64,000 nucleotides of DNA, taken from positions 25,284 through 89,283 of the forward strand of contig NZ_AZFT01000006.1 of NCBI RefSeq assembly GCF_001434405.1, written 5' to 3'. The stretch comes from Ligilactobacillus apodemi DSM 16634 = JCM 16172. Lineage in GTDB: Bacteria > Bacillota > Bacilli > Lactobacillales > Lactobacillaceae. This document shows, one piece after another, positions 9,058 to 16,935 of this stretch (positions within the stretch are counted from its first letter, which is position 1; each line of letters opens with the position of its first letter). The translations under genes were made by a program, and so were the position numbers. The notes beneath the pieces are model-generated. The model ran no database searches. It was given only the letters and a program-made list of their open reading frames with translations, and was not told where the DNA came from.

Positions 9058-9064
9058 TAAGCTT

Positions 9065-9111
9065 AAAATAGCTGCTCAAATTTTGTTTTGGCAAAATTGA
9101 GCAGCTATTTT
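9065..9111 (+). terminator. Terminator after the antiporter gene
   Basis: 15-bp stem (9065-9079 with 9097-9111), AAAATAGCTGCTCAA paired with TTGAGCAGCTATTTT, followed by more Ts. Confidence 0.88.
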
Positions 9112-9124
9112 TTGGTGAATAGAT

Positions 9125-9167
9125 AAAAATGCGCCCGTCAAAAGTTTGATTTGACAGGCGCATTTTT
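9125..9167 (-). terminator. Terminator of the leftward APC permease gene
   Basis: Long stem (9125-9142 with 9150-9167) with one mismatch. Arms are AAAAATGCGCC and GGCGCATTTTT plus an inner GTCAAA/TTTGAC. It lies 8 bp beyond the stop of the minus-strand permease and is symmetrical enough to work both ways. Confidence 0.85.
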
Positions 9168-9174
9168 GTCAGCG

Positions 9175-10569
9175 TTATTTTTCGCTTATTTTACTGTGTT
9201 TGATTCCATAACTAAAGTAGATGATCATGCCTAAGATAAACCAGATAAAGGCAGCAGCCCATGTTTCAAGGGAAAGTTGGGCAAGCATTACAACACATAA
9301 GAGCGCTGAAATGATCGGTAAGACCGGATAAAATGGAACTTTAAAGCCACCTTTATTCGGGATATCTTTGCGTTTACGCAATGGAATGACCCCAAGGGAA
9401 ACGAACATAAATGCTAGTAATGTTCCGATATTAACCAAGTTAGTCAATTGGTTCAAGGAGAAAAGTCCGCCGGTAGCAGCGATGATCACGGTTACGACTA
9501 ACATACTTTTTTCTGGAGTCTTAGTCTTTTCATTGATCTGACCTAAGAATTTTGGTAATAAGCCGTCACGTCCGATCGAATAGATCAACCGGGATGAACT
9601 ATAGACCATCGTGACCATCATGGTAAACATTCCCGCTAACGCACTAACCGAGATGATCCCAGCGACCCAGTTTTGATTTACGGCATAAAGTGCAAATGAA
9701 ACTGGGTCAGCCACGTTTAACTTAGTATAAGAAACCATCCCAGTTAAAACGATCGAGACAAGAATATAAAGTAACGTACAGATCGCTAACGTGCCGATGA
9801 TTCCACGTGGCATATTTTTAGCAGGATTTTTAACTTCCGCCGCAGATGAAGCAACCACGTCAAAGCCAAGATAGGCAAAGAAAACTTGAGCTGCCCCTAC
9901 CAAAATACCTTTTGAACCAAAAGGCATAAATGGATTCCAGTTAGCTGGTTTAACGTAAAAAGCACCAACTAACAAGAATAAAATAATAATTGCAATTTTA
10001 ACGACCACCACGATCGAATTGATCGTCATTGATGTTCTAAGTCCACGTGATAAGACATAAGCGATAAATAAAACGATCAAAACTGCGGGCAAGTTGAGAT
10101 AAGTTCCGTTAGCTGGATCAAAAGGACCGGTCAATGCTTTTGGTAAAGCTAAGCCAAATCCTTTTAATAATGATGCAAAATAAGCCGAAAAACCAGTTGA
10201 AACAGCGGCAACGGCGAGCATATACTCTAAGATCAATGCCCAACCTAAAAACCAACCAACGATTTCGCCAAAAACAACGTTACCAAAAGAATAAGCACTC
10301 CCGGCGATCGGAAGCGCCGAAGAAAATTCGGCGTAACACATCGCTGCGGTCGAACAGACCAAAGCAGCGATAATAAATGAAATGGAAATCGCAGGTCCAC
10401 TGTGAAGAGCTGCGACAGTTCCTGGTAAAATAAAGATCCCAGTCCCGATCACGGCCCCGATCCCCATCGAGATCAAGTCGCGAGCGGTGAGAGTCTTGCT
10501 AAATTTGCCGTCTTCTGCTAAATAGCGAGACAGACTTTCTTTTTTGAAGATGCGCTCTTTGATTCCCAT
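9175..10569 (-). CDS. APC-superfamily amino acid permease (YfnA/CAT-like)
   Basis: 464-aa membrane transporter with about 12 hydrophobic segments. The first contains the APC substrate-binding loop IGAVIGTGIFILPG. The hydrophilic start (GIKERIFKKESLSRYL) and overall length resemble the cationic amino acid transporter-like YfnA group. GGEIxxP-type loops of the LAT branch are replaced by AAEVKNPAKNMPRGI, also typical of the CAT branch. The substrate cannot be assigned. AGAGGTACC precedes the ATG. It is monocistronic with its own terminator. Confidence 0.85.
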   Translation of the reverse strand: MGIKERIFKKESLSRYLAEDGKFSKTLTARDLISMGIGAVIGTGIFILPGTVAALHSGPAISISFIIAALVCSTAAMCYAEFSSALPIAGSAYSFGNVVFGEIVGWFLGWALILEYMLAVAAVSTGFSAYFASLLKGFGLALPKALTGPFDPANGTYLNLPAVLIVLFIAYVLSRGLRTSMTINSIVVVVKIAIIILFLLVGAFYVKPANWNPFMPFGSKGILVGAAQVFFAYLGFDVVASSAAEVKNPAKNMPRGIIGTLAICTLLYILVSIVLTGMVSYTKLNVADPVSFALYAVNQNWVAGIISVSALAGMFTMMVTMVYSSSRLIYSIGRDGLLPKFLGQINEKTKTPEKSMLVVTVIIAATGGLFSLNQLTNLVNIGTLLAFMFVSLGVIPLRKRKDIPNKGGFKVPFYPVLPIISALLCVVMLAQLSLETWAAAFIWFILGMIIYFSYGIKHSKISEK

Positions 10570-10670
10570 AATAAGGTACCTCTTTGCTTGTTATTAATTA
10601 GTATATAATACTTGGAATAACATTAAATGTCAATTAGTGTTTGCTAACAACTAAAAAAGTTTTAACTATA

Positions 10671-10700
10671 AAAAAAGGAACCGCAACAATTGCGGCTCCT
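10671..10700 (-). terminator. Terminator of the 55-aa ORF
   Basis: Read leftward, an 11-bp stem (10690-10700 with 10676-10686, one G-U pair, 3-nt loop) is followed by seven T residues. It lies about 40 bp beyond the stop of the small minus-strand gene. Confidence 0.8.
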
Positions 10701-10737
10701 CAAAGATACTATCAAATTATTTACGATGATTTTTTAG

Positions 10738-10905
10738 TTAACGTCGAATTGATGTATCGAGTTTTGATAATTCAGATAAAGCATCTTGAATCGTCACGCC
10801 CGTTGCTTCAAATTCAGGGTTATCATTTGAGCGGGCACTAAAAAGTTGGCTTTTCGTGTCAAGTGAGATCGAATAATTGGTTTTTGAAAATTCGCCAAAT
10901 TCCAT
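10738..10905 (-). CDS. Small 55-aa protein of unknown function
   Basis: A 55-codon frame, MEFGEFSKTNYSISL to KLDTSIRR, that I do not recognise. Support is strong for its size: GGAGGG sits 8 nt before the ATG, a near-consensus promoter lies directly upstream and an intrinsic terminator directly downstream. The protein is soluble, with no signal peptide or membrane segment. Its second half (EFEATGVTIQDALSEL) recalls the last strand and helix of HicB-like antitoxins, but the match is too short to trust and no HicA-like toxin lies nearby. It sits alone between an APC permease and a guanylate-kinase-like gene. Confidence 0.75.
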   Translation of the reverse strand: MEFGEFSKTNYSISLDTKSQLFSARSNDNPEFEATGVTIQDALSELSKLDTSIRR

Positions 10906-10931
10906 AGAAATTGCCCTCCATTAAGTATAAA

Positions 10932-10960
10932 ATTATTTGCGACAAGGTTTATCTTGTCAA
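10932..10960 (-). promoter_or_regulatory. Promoter of the 55-aa ORF
   Basis: On the minus strand, a consensus TTGACA (10955-10960) is separated by 17 bp from AATAAT (10932-10937). The ATG follows about 27 bp after the -10. Confidence 0.8.
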
Positions 10961-11031
10961 CGCTTCCAATTTTATAATGAATAAAAATTTTTTGCAAGAA
11001 ATAAGCATGGAATTATATTGATGAGGTTATT

Positions 11032-11601
11032 ATGATGGAAAGATTAAAAGGTAAATTATTAATATTGTGTGGTGTACCCGGTAGCGGTAAGACGACTTTA
11101 CAGAATTATTTACTAGCAAACCACGGTTTCACGAAAGTCATCACCCATACTACACGTCCGAAACGAGTAGGTGAAATTAATGGAATCGATTATTATTTTG
11201 AAGATAAAACGAGTTTTTTCACTAAAAATTATTTGGAATCCGTCAGTTATGCGGGCAATTACTATGGCTCATCATATGAAGGCTTAAAACAAGCCTTACA
11301 AGCTAAGGGCCGGGCGGTGATCGTGTTAGATACGAAAGGAGCAGCTACCTATGTGGCAAAGCTAGCTCCTGAAAATGTGGTCGTTGTCTTTGTTAAAATT
11401 CCCCGGGAAATACAAGCTAAACGCCTGCAAAAACGAGGAGATTCTCCCAGTCAGATCAAACAACGACTAGCTAGCCAAGAAGCTAAACGCGATCAAAAAT
11501 TGCCAAAAGCATTAGAAAACCAGGCTTATGAACTAGAAAATCTTGATTTATCAAAGACTTACCAAAAACTTTCGGCATTTGTTACTGCCACCTTTGAATG
11601 A
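11032..11601 (+). CDS. Guanylate kinase-like P-loop protein
   Basis: 189-aa cytoplasmic protein of the guanylate kinase fold. The Walker A is GVPGSGKTT at about residues 15-23. The GMP-binding region has TTRPKRVGEINGIDYYF and AGNYYGSS, and a lid-like segment RLQKRGDSPSQIKQRL follows. Canonical Gmk catalyses GMP + ATP to GDP + ADP. This copy has GVPGSGKT where housekeeping Gmk usually has GPSGVGKGT, so it is probably a second, diverged paralogue. The start is ATGATG; the second ATG (11035) is slightly better spaced from GAGG. The Fur-family gene follows after 55 bp and could be cotranscribed. Confidence 0.8.
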   Translation: MMERLKGKLLILCGVPGSGKTTLQNYLLANHGFTKVITHTTRPKRVGEINGIDYYFEDKTSFFTKNYLESVSYAGNYYGSSYEGLKQALQAKGRAVIVLDTKGAATYVAKLAPENVVVVFVKIPREIQAKRLQKRGDSPSQIKQRLASQEAKRDQKLPKALENQAYELENLDLSKTYQKLSAFVTATFE

Positions 11602-11656
11602 TCCATGGTAAAATGAAGGTTAAATAGTAATAGTTATTGTTTAGGAGGGAGAAAAA

Positions 11657-12088
11657 GTGATCGAAGAAGCCGTGCGACTTTTACAGAGTCATCATTATCG
11701 GATCACCAAGCAACGGCGGAGTTTGTTGGAATATTTATCAGAATTTAAAGAGCAATATGTAAGTATTACCCAAGTGACTGAGCATATGAAAACACTGTAT
11801 CCTGGAATGAGTTTTAACACGGTTTATCGCAATCTGAAAGATTTTAGTGAAATCGGGATCATTGAGACTAAAAATAAACCGACAGGGGCTTGTGTAAAAT
11901 ATCAATGTGACTTTGGTAATTTGCATCACCACCATTTTATCTGTCAAAATTGTGGACGAGTCATGGAAGTTGAAATGTGTCCGTTGACTATGTTTCAAAA
12001 TCAACTTGCGGGGTGTGAGATCAAGGGCCATCGCTTTGAATTATATGGCTTGTGCGCAAGTTGTAATCAGAAGCTTAAGAAAATTTAG
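11657..12088 (+). CDS. Fur-family metal-dependent repressor (Zur/PerR/Fur type)
   Basis: 143-aa dimeric DNA-binding repressor. The N-terminal winged helix covers about residues 10-75 (ITKQRRSLLEYL, then FNTVYRNLKDFSEIGII). The C-terminal metal-binding domain has a His cluster at 90-93 and two CxxC pairs, Cys96/Cys99 and Cys133/Cys136, which form the structural zinc site. Which metal or signal it senses (zinc, iron, manganese/peroxide) cannot be settled from these residues. The start is GTG at 11657, eight nt after GGAGGGA. It lies downstream of the guanylate-kinase-like gene. Confidence 0.88.
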   Translation: MIEEAVRLLQSHHYRITKQRRSLLEYLSEFKEQYVSITQVTEHMKTLYPGMSFNTVYRNLKDFSEIGIIETKNKPTGACVKYQCDFGNLHHHHFICQNCGRVMEVEMCPLTMFQNQLAGCEIKGHRFELYGLCASCNQKLKKI

Positions 12089-12162
12089 CAAAGTTTTAAG
12101 GGGTTTGCTAGCTAAGATGTAGTACGATAAAGTGTAATAAGAAAAAATTGGAGGAAATAAGT

Positions 12163-12681
12163 ATGGGATACCGCACGCCTCCTTTATTGACACCATTTGC
12201 GATCTTATCGATCGTTTTGGGGTTAGGCGCAACAAACGTAGCCGTCAATAAAGTAACGCACACAACAGAAGGAAAGGCTGTCTCAACTGTTTCTACTAGC
12301 AGTAGTAGTACAGCTTCATCGCTTAGTTCATATCAAAGTAGTGTGACAAGTAGCAGTTCAAGCGATGACCACGATGAAGATAAAAAAGACGATAGTTCTA
12401 GTTCATCGGATAAGACAGATGCTAGCTCATCATCAACTGATAGTGGCCGTGATTCATCATCTGCCAATAAAACAAGTAGTTCGACGACTGATCGAACTGA
12501 TGATGACAGTACGCAAACAACACAACAAAGTAGTTCCGCTACCCAAAGTTCAGTCACGACTGGTAGTTCTAGCTCAGCTTCAAGTAGCACAACGCGCAGT
12601 GGTACTGATCAAACTAGTGGTACCGGCAATCAAAATACAACAACGAGTAGTGGTGCTACGCAAAGCAGTGATACACAATAG
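12163..12681 (+). CDS. Ser/Thr-rich exported or membrane-anchored low-complexity protein
   Basis: 172 aa. The ATG at 12163 is chosen because GGAGG lies 8 nt before it; an in-frame TTG at 12148 overlaps that site. Residues about 8-30 form a hydrophobic segment (PPLLTPFAILSIVLGLG) that can be an uncleaved signal anchor. The remaining 140 residues are almost wholly Ser, Thr, Asp, Gln and Ala, with an acidic/lysine patch (DDHDEDKKDD). There is no LPXTG motif and no lipobox. It probably forms a flexible extracytoplasmic stalk and may be O-glycosylated. The 18-bp gap to the next gene suggests an operon. Function is unknown. Confidence 0.75.
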   Translation: MGYRTPPLLTPFAILSIVLGLGATNVAVNKVTHTTEGKAVSTVSTSSSSTASSLSSYQSSVTSSSSSDDHDEDKKDDSSSSSDKTDASSSSTDSGRDSSSANKTSSSTTDRTDDDSTQTTQQSSSATQSSVTTGSSSSASSSTTRSGTDQTSGTGNQNTTTSSGATQSSDTQ

Positions 12682-12699
12682 GTTAGAGGTGATCGATTA

Positions 12700-13623
12700 A
12701 TGTTTAGTCTTTTAGGCATGATCAATAGTTACATTGGATATTTCAACATGAATGCGACGTTAAAAAATCGCATTTATACGGTCGTTGGCTCCGTGGGTAA
12801 TTTTTATTTGTTATACGTAGCTTACCGCTTTTTTGCAAATGGATTTTTCATTCGGGGACTATTATTTATCTGTGTCTTTTTGATCTTAGCGTATTTCGCA
12901 TATTTAAACATCTTGTACTTTTTTACAGAGACTCGAGTTTCTAAATTTGATATCTCGCCTAAAGTCGAAAAAATGTTAGGGGTCAAGATCCCTGATACAA
13001 GGGCACAAGAAAAAGCTGCGCAAACGGCAGCGCCAGGTTTTGTGCAAACAAACGGAATTTTTAAAGACGAAGAATTTTTACCTTCGACGTTAGTGGTTGA
13101 TCGCAAGCAACGCGAAAATTTACAAAAAATTGTTAAGCAATTAGAAGAAGTTGGTTACCTTAAGTTGGATTTTGGTGGTAAAAAAGACCGTGAACTCTTT
13201 AAGGGTGCTAAAAGTGGTGATCGTTTCTTAGCATTAGAAGAACCAGTCGCTTTGCCATATTATGAATTACGGGAGAAAAACGGCAAGTTATTAGTTTATG
13301 GTGGTGTTAACCAAATTGAGCGCCATGAACTAGGTGAATTGACCCAAGTCGGGCTTTTGCGTGGACATGAAGCTTTGGATCGTTATCAACTCTCCTTAGC
13401 GACTGCCGTGATCACTGCTGGACCATATAAGTTTGCTGGACGTTCAACGATGATGAAAAAAGAAACGCCATTTAAACTAGAAGTCCAAGTTGCTTATCGT
13501 GAAAAAGATGAAGACTTAAGCACAGGTGAAAAAATCAAAGCCGAAGTTGAACAAGAAGTGAAAAAAGAAACGACTGAGCTTGAAAGTGGCTTGAGTCGCA
13601 AAGATCGCTATCGCAGTAAATAG
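12700..13623 (+). CDS. DUF6681-like membrane protein
   Basis: 307 aa. Two or three hydrophobic segments lie at about residues 30-80 (FYLLYVAYRFFANG, then LLFICVFLILAYFAYLNILYFF), followed by a cytoplasmic alpha/beta domain of about 170 residues and a charged Lys/Glu tail ending RKDRYRSK. From memory this layout belongs to an uncharacterised lactobacillar family (DUF6681); I cannot confirm the accession here. It follows the Ser-rich gene by 18 bp with AGAGGTG before its ATG, and ends in a terminator, so the two form a compact operon. No catalytic motif was recognised. Confidence 0.7.
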   Translation: MFSLLGMINSYIGYFNMNATLKNRIYTVVGSVGNFYLLYVAYRFFANGFFIRGLLFICVFLILAYFAYLNILYFFTETRVSKFDISPKVEKMLGVKIPDTRAQEKAAQTAAPGFVQTNGIFKDEEFLPSTLVVDRKQRENLQKIVKQLEEVGYLKLDFGGKKDRELFKGAKSGDRFLALEEPVALPYYELREKNGKLLVYGGVNQIERHELGELTQVGLLRGHEALDRYQLSLATAVITAGPYKFAGRSTMMKKETPFKLEVQVAYREKDEDLSTGEKIKAEVEQEVKKETTELESGLSRKDRYRSK

Positions 13624-13629
13624 AAACTA

Positions 13630-13665
13630 AAAAACAGCTTGATCAATTATGATCAGGCTGTTTTT
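13630..13665. terminator. Terminator between the DUF6681-like gene and the SteT-like gene
   Basis: 16-bp stem (13630-13645 with 13650-13665, one G-U pair), AAAAACAGCTTGATCA paired with TGATCAGGCTGTTTTT. It lies between convergent genes and can act on both. Confidence 0.85.
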
Positions 13666-13680
13666 GTCTAAAAAGCTAAG

Positions 13681-15015
13681 TTATTTCTTTTGTTTTTCTT
13701 TGTAATAAAAGATCGGGATCCCACACAAGACGATCATAAGTGAGATCAAGACGCCACTTAGATCAGAGAACAATTCACTGACTAAAACAAAGGCAGCTCC
13801 TAAGATCGCCACGATCGGTGTCAACGGATAAAGTGGCACGGAGAAGGGGCGTTTTGCTTGAGAATCTTGGCGCCGTAGCTTAAAGACTCCAAAGAATGTC
13901 ATCACGTAAAAACAATACACGGTAAAGATACAGATCTCAGTTAAACGATCAGGATCGACTGTTAAGATCATACCCGATGCGATCGTAGCGATAACAGTGA
14001 TCGAAACCATTGGCGTGTGCATCGTTGGATTGAGATAAGCAAGTTGTTTAGAAAATGGCAATTCATTATTTTTAGCCATGGCATACATGATCCGTGGCAT
14101 TGTCATAACTTTCCCATTCATACAACCTAGGATCGAAATGATGATCCCAATATTTAAGATCTTACCCCCTAGTTTCCCAAATGCCATTTCAGCAAAGTGG
14201 GGGGTAGCATTTTCCCCATAGCGAGCGATCATGTCAGCAGGCATCGTTTTAAAGACGCTATACGAAACAAACACGTAGATCAATAAGACGATCGAAAGTC
14301 CTAAGACGATCGCTAATGGCAAGATCCTTTGCGGGTTTTTGATCTCACCACCCATATTGGCGATCAAGATCCAGCCATCGTAAGCAAAAAGTGTAGCTAA
14401 GATCGCCACCCCAAAGTTACCTGCAACAGTGGTAGATTGTTCAGCTAAGACTTGCCCAACAGCATTTTGGTCACCAAACATGAGCCCAAAAATAATGATC
14501 GCAAAGATCGGTACGAGCTTACAGATGGTCGTGATGATTTGAAGGGCAGATCCAAAACGATTTGACAAAAAGTTAAAGGCTGAGATCAAGACGACGGATA
14601 AGACACCCACATAAGGAGTGTAAGTAGCAGAGAAACCGAAAAAGGCTTGTAATAAAATGGCAAGATAAGCCCCCAAAGCAGCGATCACTGCTGGTCCATA
14701 GACCGTGATCTGCATCCAACCGGATAAAAAGCCCCACAGTTTGCCGTATAAATTGTGCATGTACGTGTAAAGCCCACCGGTTTCTGGCATTTGAGAACCG
14801 ATCTCAGCAATCGTTAGACCACTTGTCAGTGTTAAGATCCCCCCCAAAAACCAAGCTAATAAAGCTAAAGTCGTTGAGTGAGAATAACTTAAAACCGAAG
14901 CCTGTTTAAAGAAGATCCCAGAACCAATGACAGTCCCGATTACTAAGGCTAACGCGGAATAGAGATTAATCGAACGTTCTAGACGGACGTTTTCTTGTTT
15001 GATCGTAAACACCAA
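13681..15015 (-). CDS. APC-family amino acid permease, SteT-like (LAT branch)
   Basis: 444-aa transporter with about 12 hydrophobic segments. VIGTVIGSGIFFK is the APC substrate loop, ETGGLYTYMHNLYGKLWGFLSGW is the conserved second-third segment region, and MGGEIKNPQRILP is the LAT-type loop. Closest in character to the serine/threonine exchanger SteT of Bacillus, so it probably exchanges neutral amino acids; substrate inferred. The start is uncertain: the frame offers TTG at 15015 and GTG at 15012, both unusually close to AGAAGG, and no ATG is available. An initiator a few codons either way cannot be excluded. Confidence 0.82.
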   Translation of the reverse strand: MVFTIKQENVRLERSINLYSALALVIGTVIGSGIFFKQASVLSYSHSTTLALLAWFLGGILTLTSGLTIAEIGSQMPETGGLYTYMHNLYGKLWGFLSGWMQITVYGPAVIAALGAYLAILLQAFFGFSATYTPYVGVLSVVLISAFNFLSNRFGSALQIITTICKLVPIFAIIIFGLMFGDQNAVGQVLAEQSTTVAGNFGVAILATLFAYDGWILIANMGGEIKNPQRILPLAIVLGLSIVLLIYVFVSYSVFKTMPADMIARYGENATPHFAEMAFGKLGGKILNIGIIISILGCMNGKVMTMPRIMYAMAKNNELPFSKQLAYLNPTMHTPMVSITVIATIASGMILTVDPDRLTEICIFTVYCFYVMTFFGVFKLRRQDSQAKRPFSVPLYPLTPIVAILGAAFVLVSELFSDLSGVLISLMIVLCGIPIFYYKEKQKK

Positions 15016-15242
15016 CCTTCTTAAAAAGTATCTAAGATAAAAGTTAGCATATTTTAGTTTTTATGGAAAGTTTATTTTAAAATTTCATATATTTTTTTAG
15101 TAGATTTACTAAAAAAATCACGCAACAATCGGTATATTTTAAGCAGCGTGGCAATTTATTTAGGAAAATAACCCCTGATATCTTCAGTATTTTTCTAATC
15201 TTTACTAAAAAATAACTAATATCATGGCTGATTTTTGGTAAA

Positions 15243-15281
15243 AAAATAAGACGTATCCGTCACATGGATGCGTCTTATTTT
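15243..15281 (-). terminator. hflX terminator overlapping the last codons
   Basis: 16-bp stem (15243-15258 with 15266-15281, one G-U pair), arms AAAATAAGACGTATCC and GGATGCGTCTTATTTT. The stop codon of hflX (15275-15277) and the preceding codon lie inside the right arm. Confidence 0.85.
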
Positions 15282-16528
15282 ACTTTCTTAAATTTCTCTA
15301 AGCGACCCGCTAAAACCGGGGAAACTTCGGCAGTGATCAAAGTACCATCGGCGTGGTAATCAGTATGTAAGACCGTGGCATTTTGATTGAGCTCTTCGAC
15401 GAGCTTTCCTTGGGTATAAGGAATCAAATATTGACATGTTTGATAGTCTTTGAACAGCTCTTTTTTCAAGATATCTGCCAGGGCCCGCAAAGATGCTTCA
15501 TCGCGCGCACTAAAAATCAATTCCTTGCCTTCAAAAGAAGGATATTGCAACGAAAGTTTATCGGCTTTGTTGAAAACATATAACATTGGGATGTCAGTTA
15601 CACCGATCTCGGCCAAAGTTTTTTCGGTCGTTTCGATCATGTCTTGATAATGTTTATCTGATAAATCAACAACTTGGATCAATAAGTCAGCATTTGCAGC
15701 TGCTGCTAAAGTCGTGCGGAAAGCTTTGACTAATTGATGGGGCAACTTGGAGACAAAGCCAACCGTATCACTTAATAAGATCTCTTTATTGTCTTCAAAG
15801 TGTAACTTGCGGACTGAAGTATCAAGCGTCGCAAATAACATATCTTTTTCAAAAACTTGTTTATTGGCACTGTGCCCAAAAAGTTTTAATAGACCATTTA
15901 ACGTGGTCGATTTACCCGCATTAGTATAACCAACTAGAGCAGCGGTTTTGATGCCCGAGCGTTGCCGTTGTTTTTGGCGTGTCTGTTGTTCTTTTTCGAT
16001 CGTTTTTAACTCTTTGTTGAGCGCACTGATCTTTTTTTCGATGACCCGGCGATTTAATTCGAGTTTAGTTTCCCCGGCACCACGGTTAGTGTAACCTCCA
16101 CCTGAGGTCTGTTGGTCTAATTTATTGACTAGACCGGTATGCAGACGCGGCAAACGGTATTGCAATTGGGCGATCTTAACTTGTAATTTAGCTTCTCTTG
16201 TTTTAGCCCGAGCCGCAAAGATCTCTAAGATCAGTGACGTGCGGTCCAAGACGCGTAAGCCGGTGATATTTTCTAAGTTTCTGATTTGAGTCGGTGTTAG
16301 CTCATCGTTTAAGATCAAAATTTCACTATTAGTGATCTCACCTGCAGTTTTGATCTCTTCTGCTTTGCCTTTGCCCAAATAAGTAGCGGCGATCGGACGC
16401 TCTAATTTTTGCTTAAAGCTTTTGGTAACTTCCATCTCGGCAGCCTGTGCCAAGGACACTAATTCTTCCATGGTGTAGGCAAAATTTTCTTGTTCTTGTT
16501 CGATTCCGGCGATGATAACTGGTGTCAA
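15275..16528 (-). CDS. hflX: Ribosome-associated GTPase HflX
   Basis: 417-aa GTPase that binds the 50S subunit and rescues or splits stalled ribosomes, especially under stress. The N-terminal HflX domain covers about residues 1-190, including the helical GGGYTNRGAGETKLE glycine-rich linker region. The G domain follows: G1 GYTNAGKST, G3 DTVGFVSKLP, G4 NKAD. Length matches the Firmicute family. The start is TTG at 16528, seven nt after AGGGGG; the next candidates lack a ribosome binding site. It is monocistronic. Confidence 0.92.
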   Translation of the reverse strand: MTPVIIAGIEQEQENFAYTMEELVSLAQAAEMEVTKSFKQKLERPIAATYLGKGKAEEIKTAGEITNSEILILNDELTPTQIRNLENITGLRVLDRTSLILEIFAARAKTREAKLQVKIAQLQYRLPRLHTGLVNKLDQQTSGGGYTNRGAGETKLELNRRVIEKKISALNKELKTIEKEQQTRQKQRQRSGIKTAALVGYTNAGKSTTLNGLLKLFGHSANKQVFEKDMLFATLDTSVRKLHFEDNKEILLSDTVGFVSKLPHQLVKAFRTTLAAAANADLLIQVVDLSDKHYQDMIETTEKTLAEIGVTDIPMLYVFNKADKLSLQYPSFEGKELIFSARDEASLRALADILKKELFKDYQTCQYLIPYTQGKLVEELNQNATVLHTDYHADGTLITAEVSPVLAGRLEKFKKVK

Positions 16529-16935
16529 ACTTAAACCCCCTTTTCGTTTCTTTGAGTAAAATTATACCACTGATCGGGTAAAAGTTAGACTTTGGCAGCG
16601 TAAATTAATATTTTAGATAAAATGATGATATTTAAAAGTGGTTAAAAAGATAAAAAAATGACAAACGTTTTATTTTTTTAACGATAAAATGGGCATTTTT
16701 AAGTGTGAAATACAAAAAAATTTAGATAAGAATGAGTGGCTTTAATAAAGGTAAAAACCTTTAGCATCAAGGGGTGGGACAGAAAACTAAATTTATATTT
16801 ATAAATATCGTTAGTTTTAATTAGAATAAAAGCTTGATTTTAATGGTGTTTTCATATAATATTTTAGTCACGAAGTTATTATAAGTAGGATATGGCAAAT
16901 AAGTCATAGTGCAATTATTAAGGAGTTGTAGATAT
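16529..16935. other. Intergenic region between hflX and oppA with hairpin and promoter
   Basis: About 400 bp without a gene. It holds a perfect 7-bp hairpin, TAAAGGT/ACCTTTA (16746-16752 with 16757-16763). The sequence GGGGTGGGACAGAAAACTAA (16771-16790) resembles one half of the GTGGGACA-type intergenic inverted repeats seen in lactic acid bacteria, but the other half is missing. A likely oppA promoter is TTGATT (16834-16839) with TATAAT (16855-16860) at a short 15-bp spacing, or TAATAT at 17 bp. Confidence 0.45.

Noticed and set aside
10738..10905. 55-aa protein as a HicB antitoxin
   Set aside because: The likeness is limited to about 15 residues and no HicA-like gene is adjacent.
10641..10997. 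Two longer frames (10641-10841 plus, 10794-10997 minus) over the 55-aa gene
   Set aside because: Both cross the promoter or terminator of the 55-aa gene and lack ribosome binding sites; the shorter frame has all signals.
12365..12700. 111-codon frame overlapping the Ser-rich gene
   Set aside because: It has no ribosome binding site, and its composition is the by-product of AGT/TCA-rich Ser codons read in another frame.
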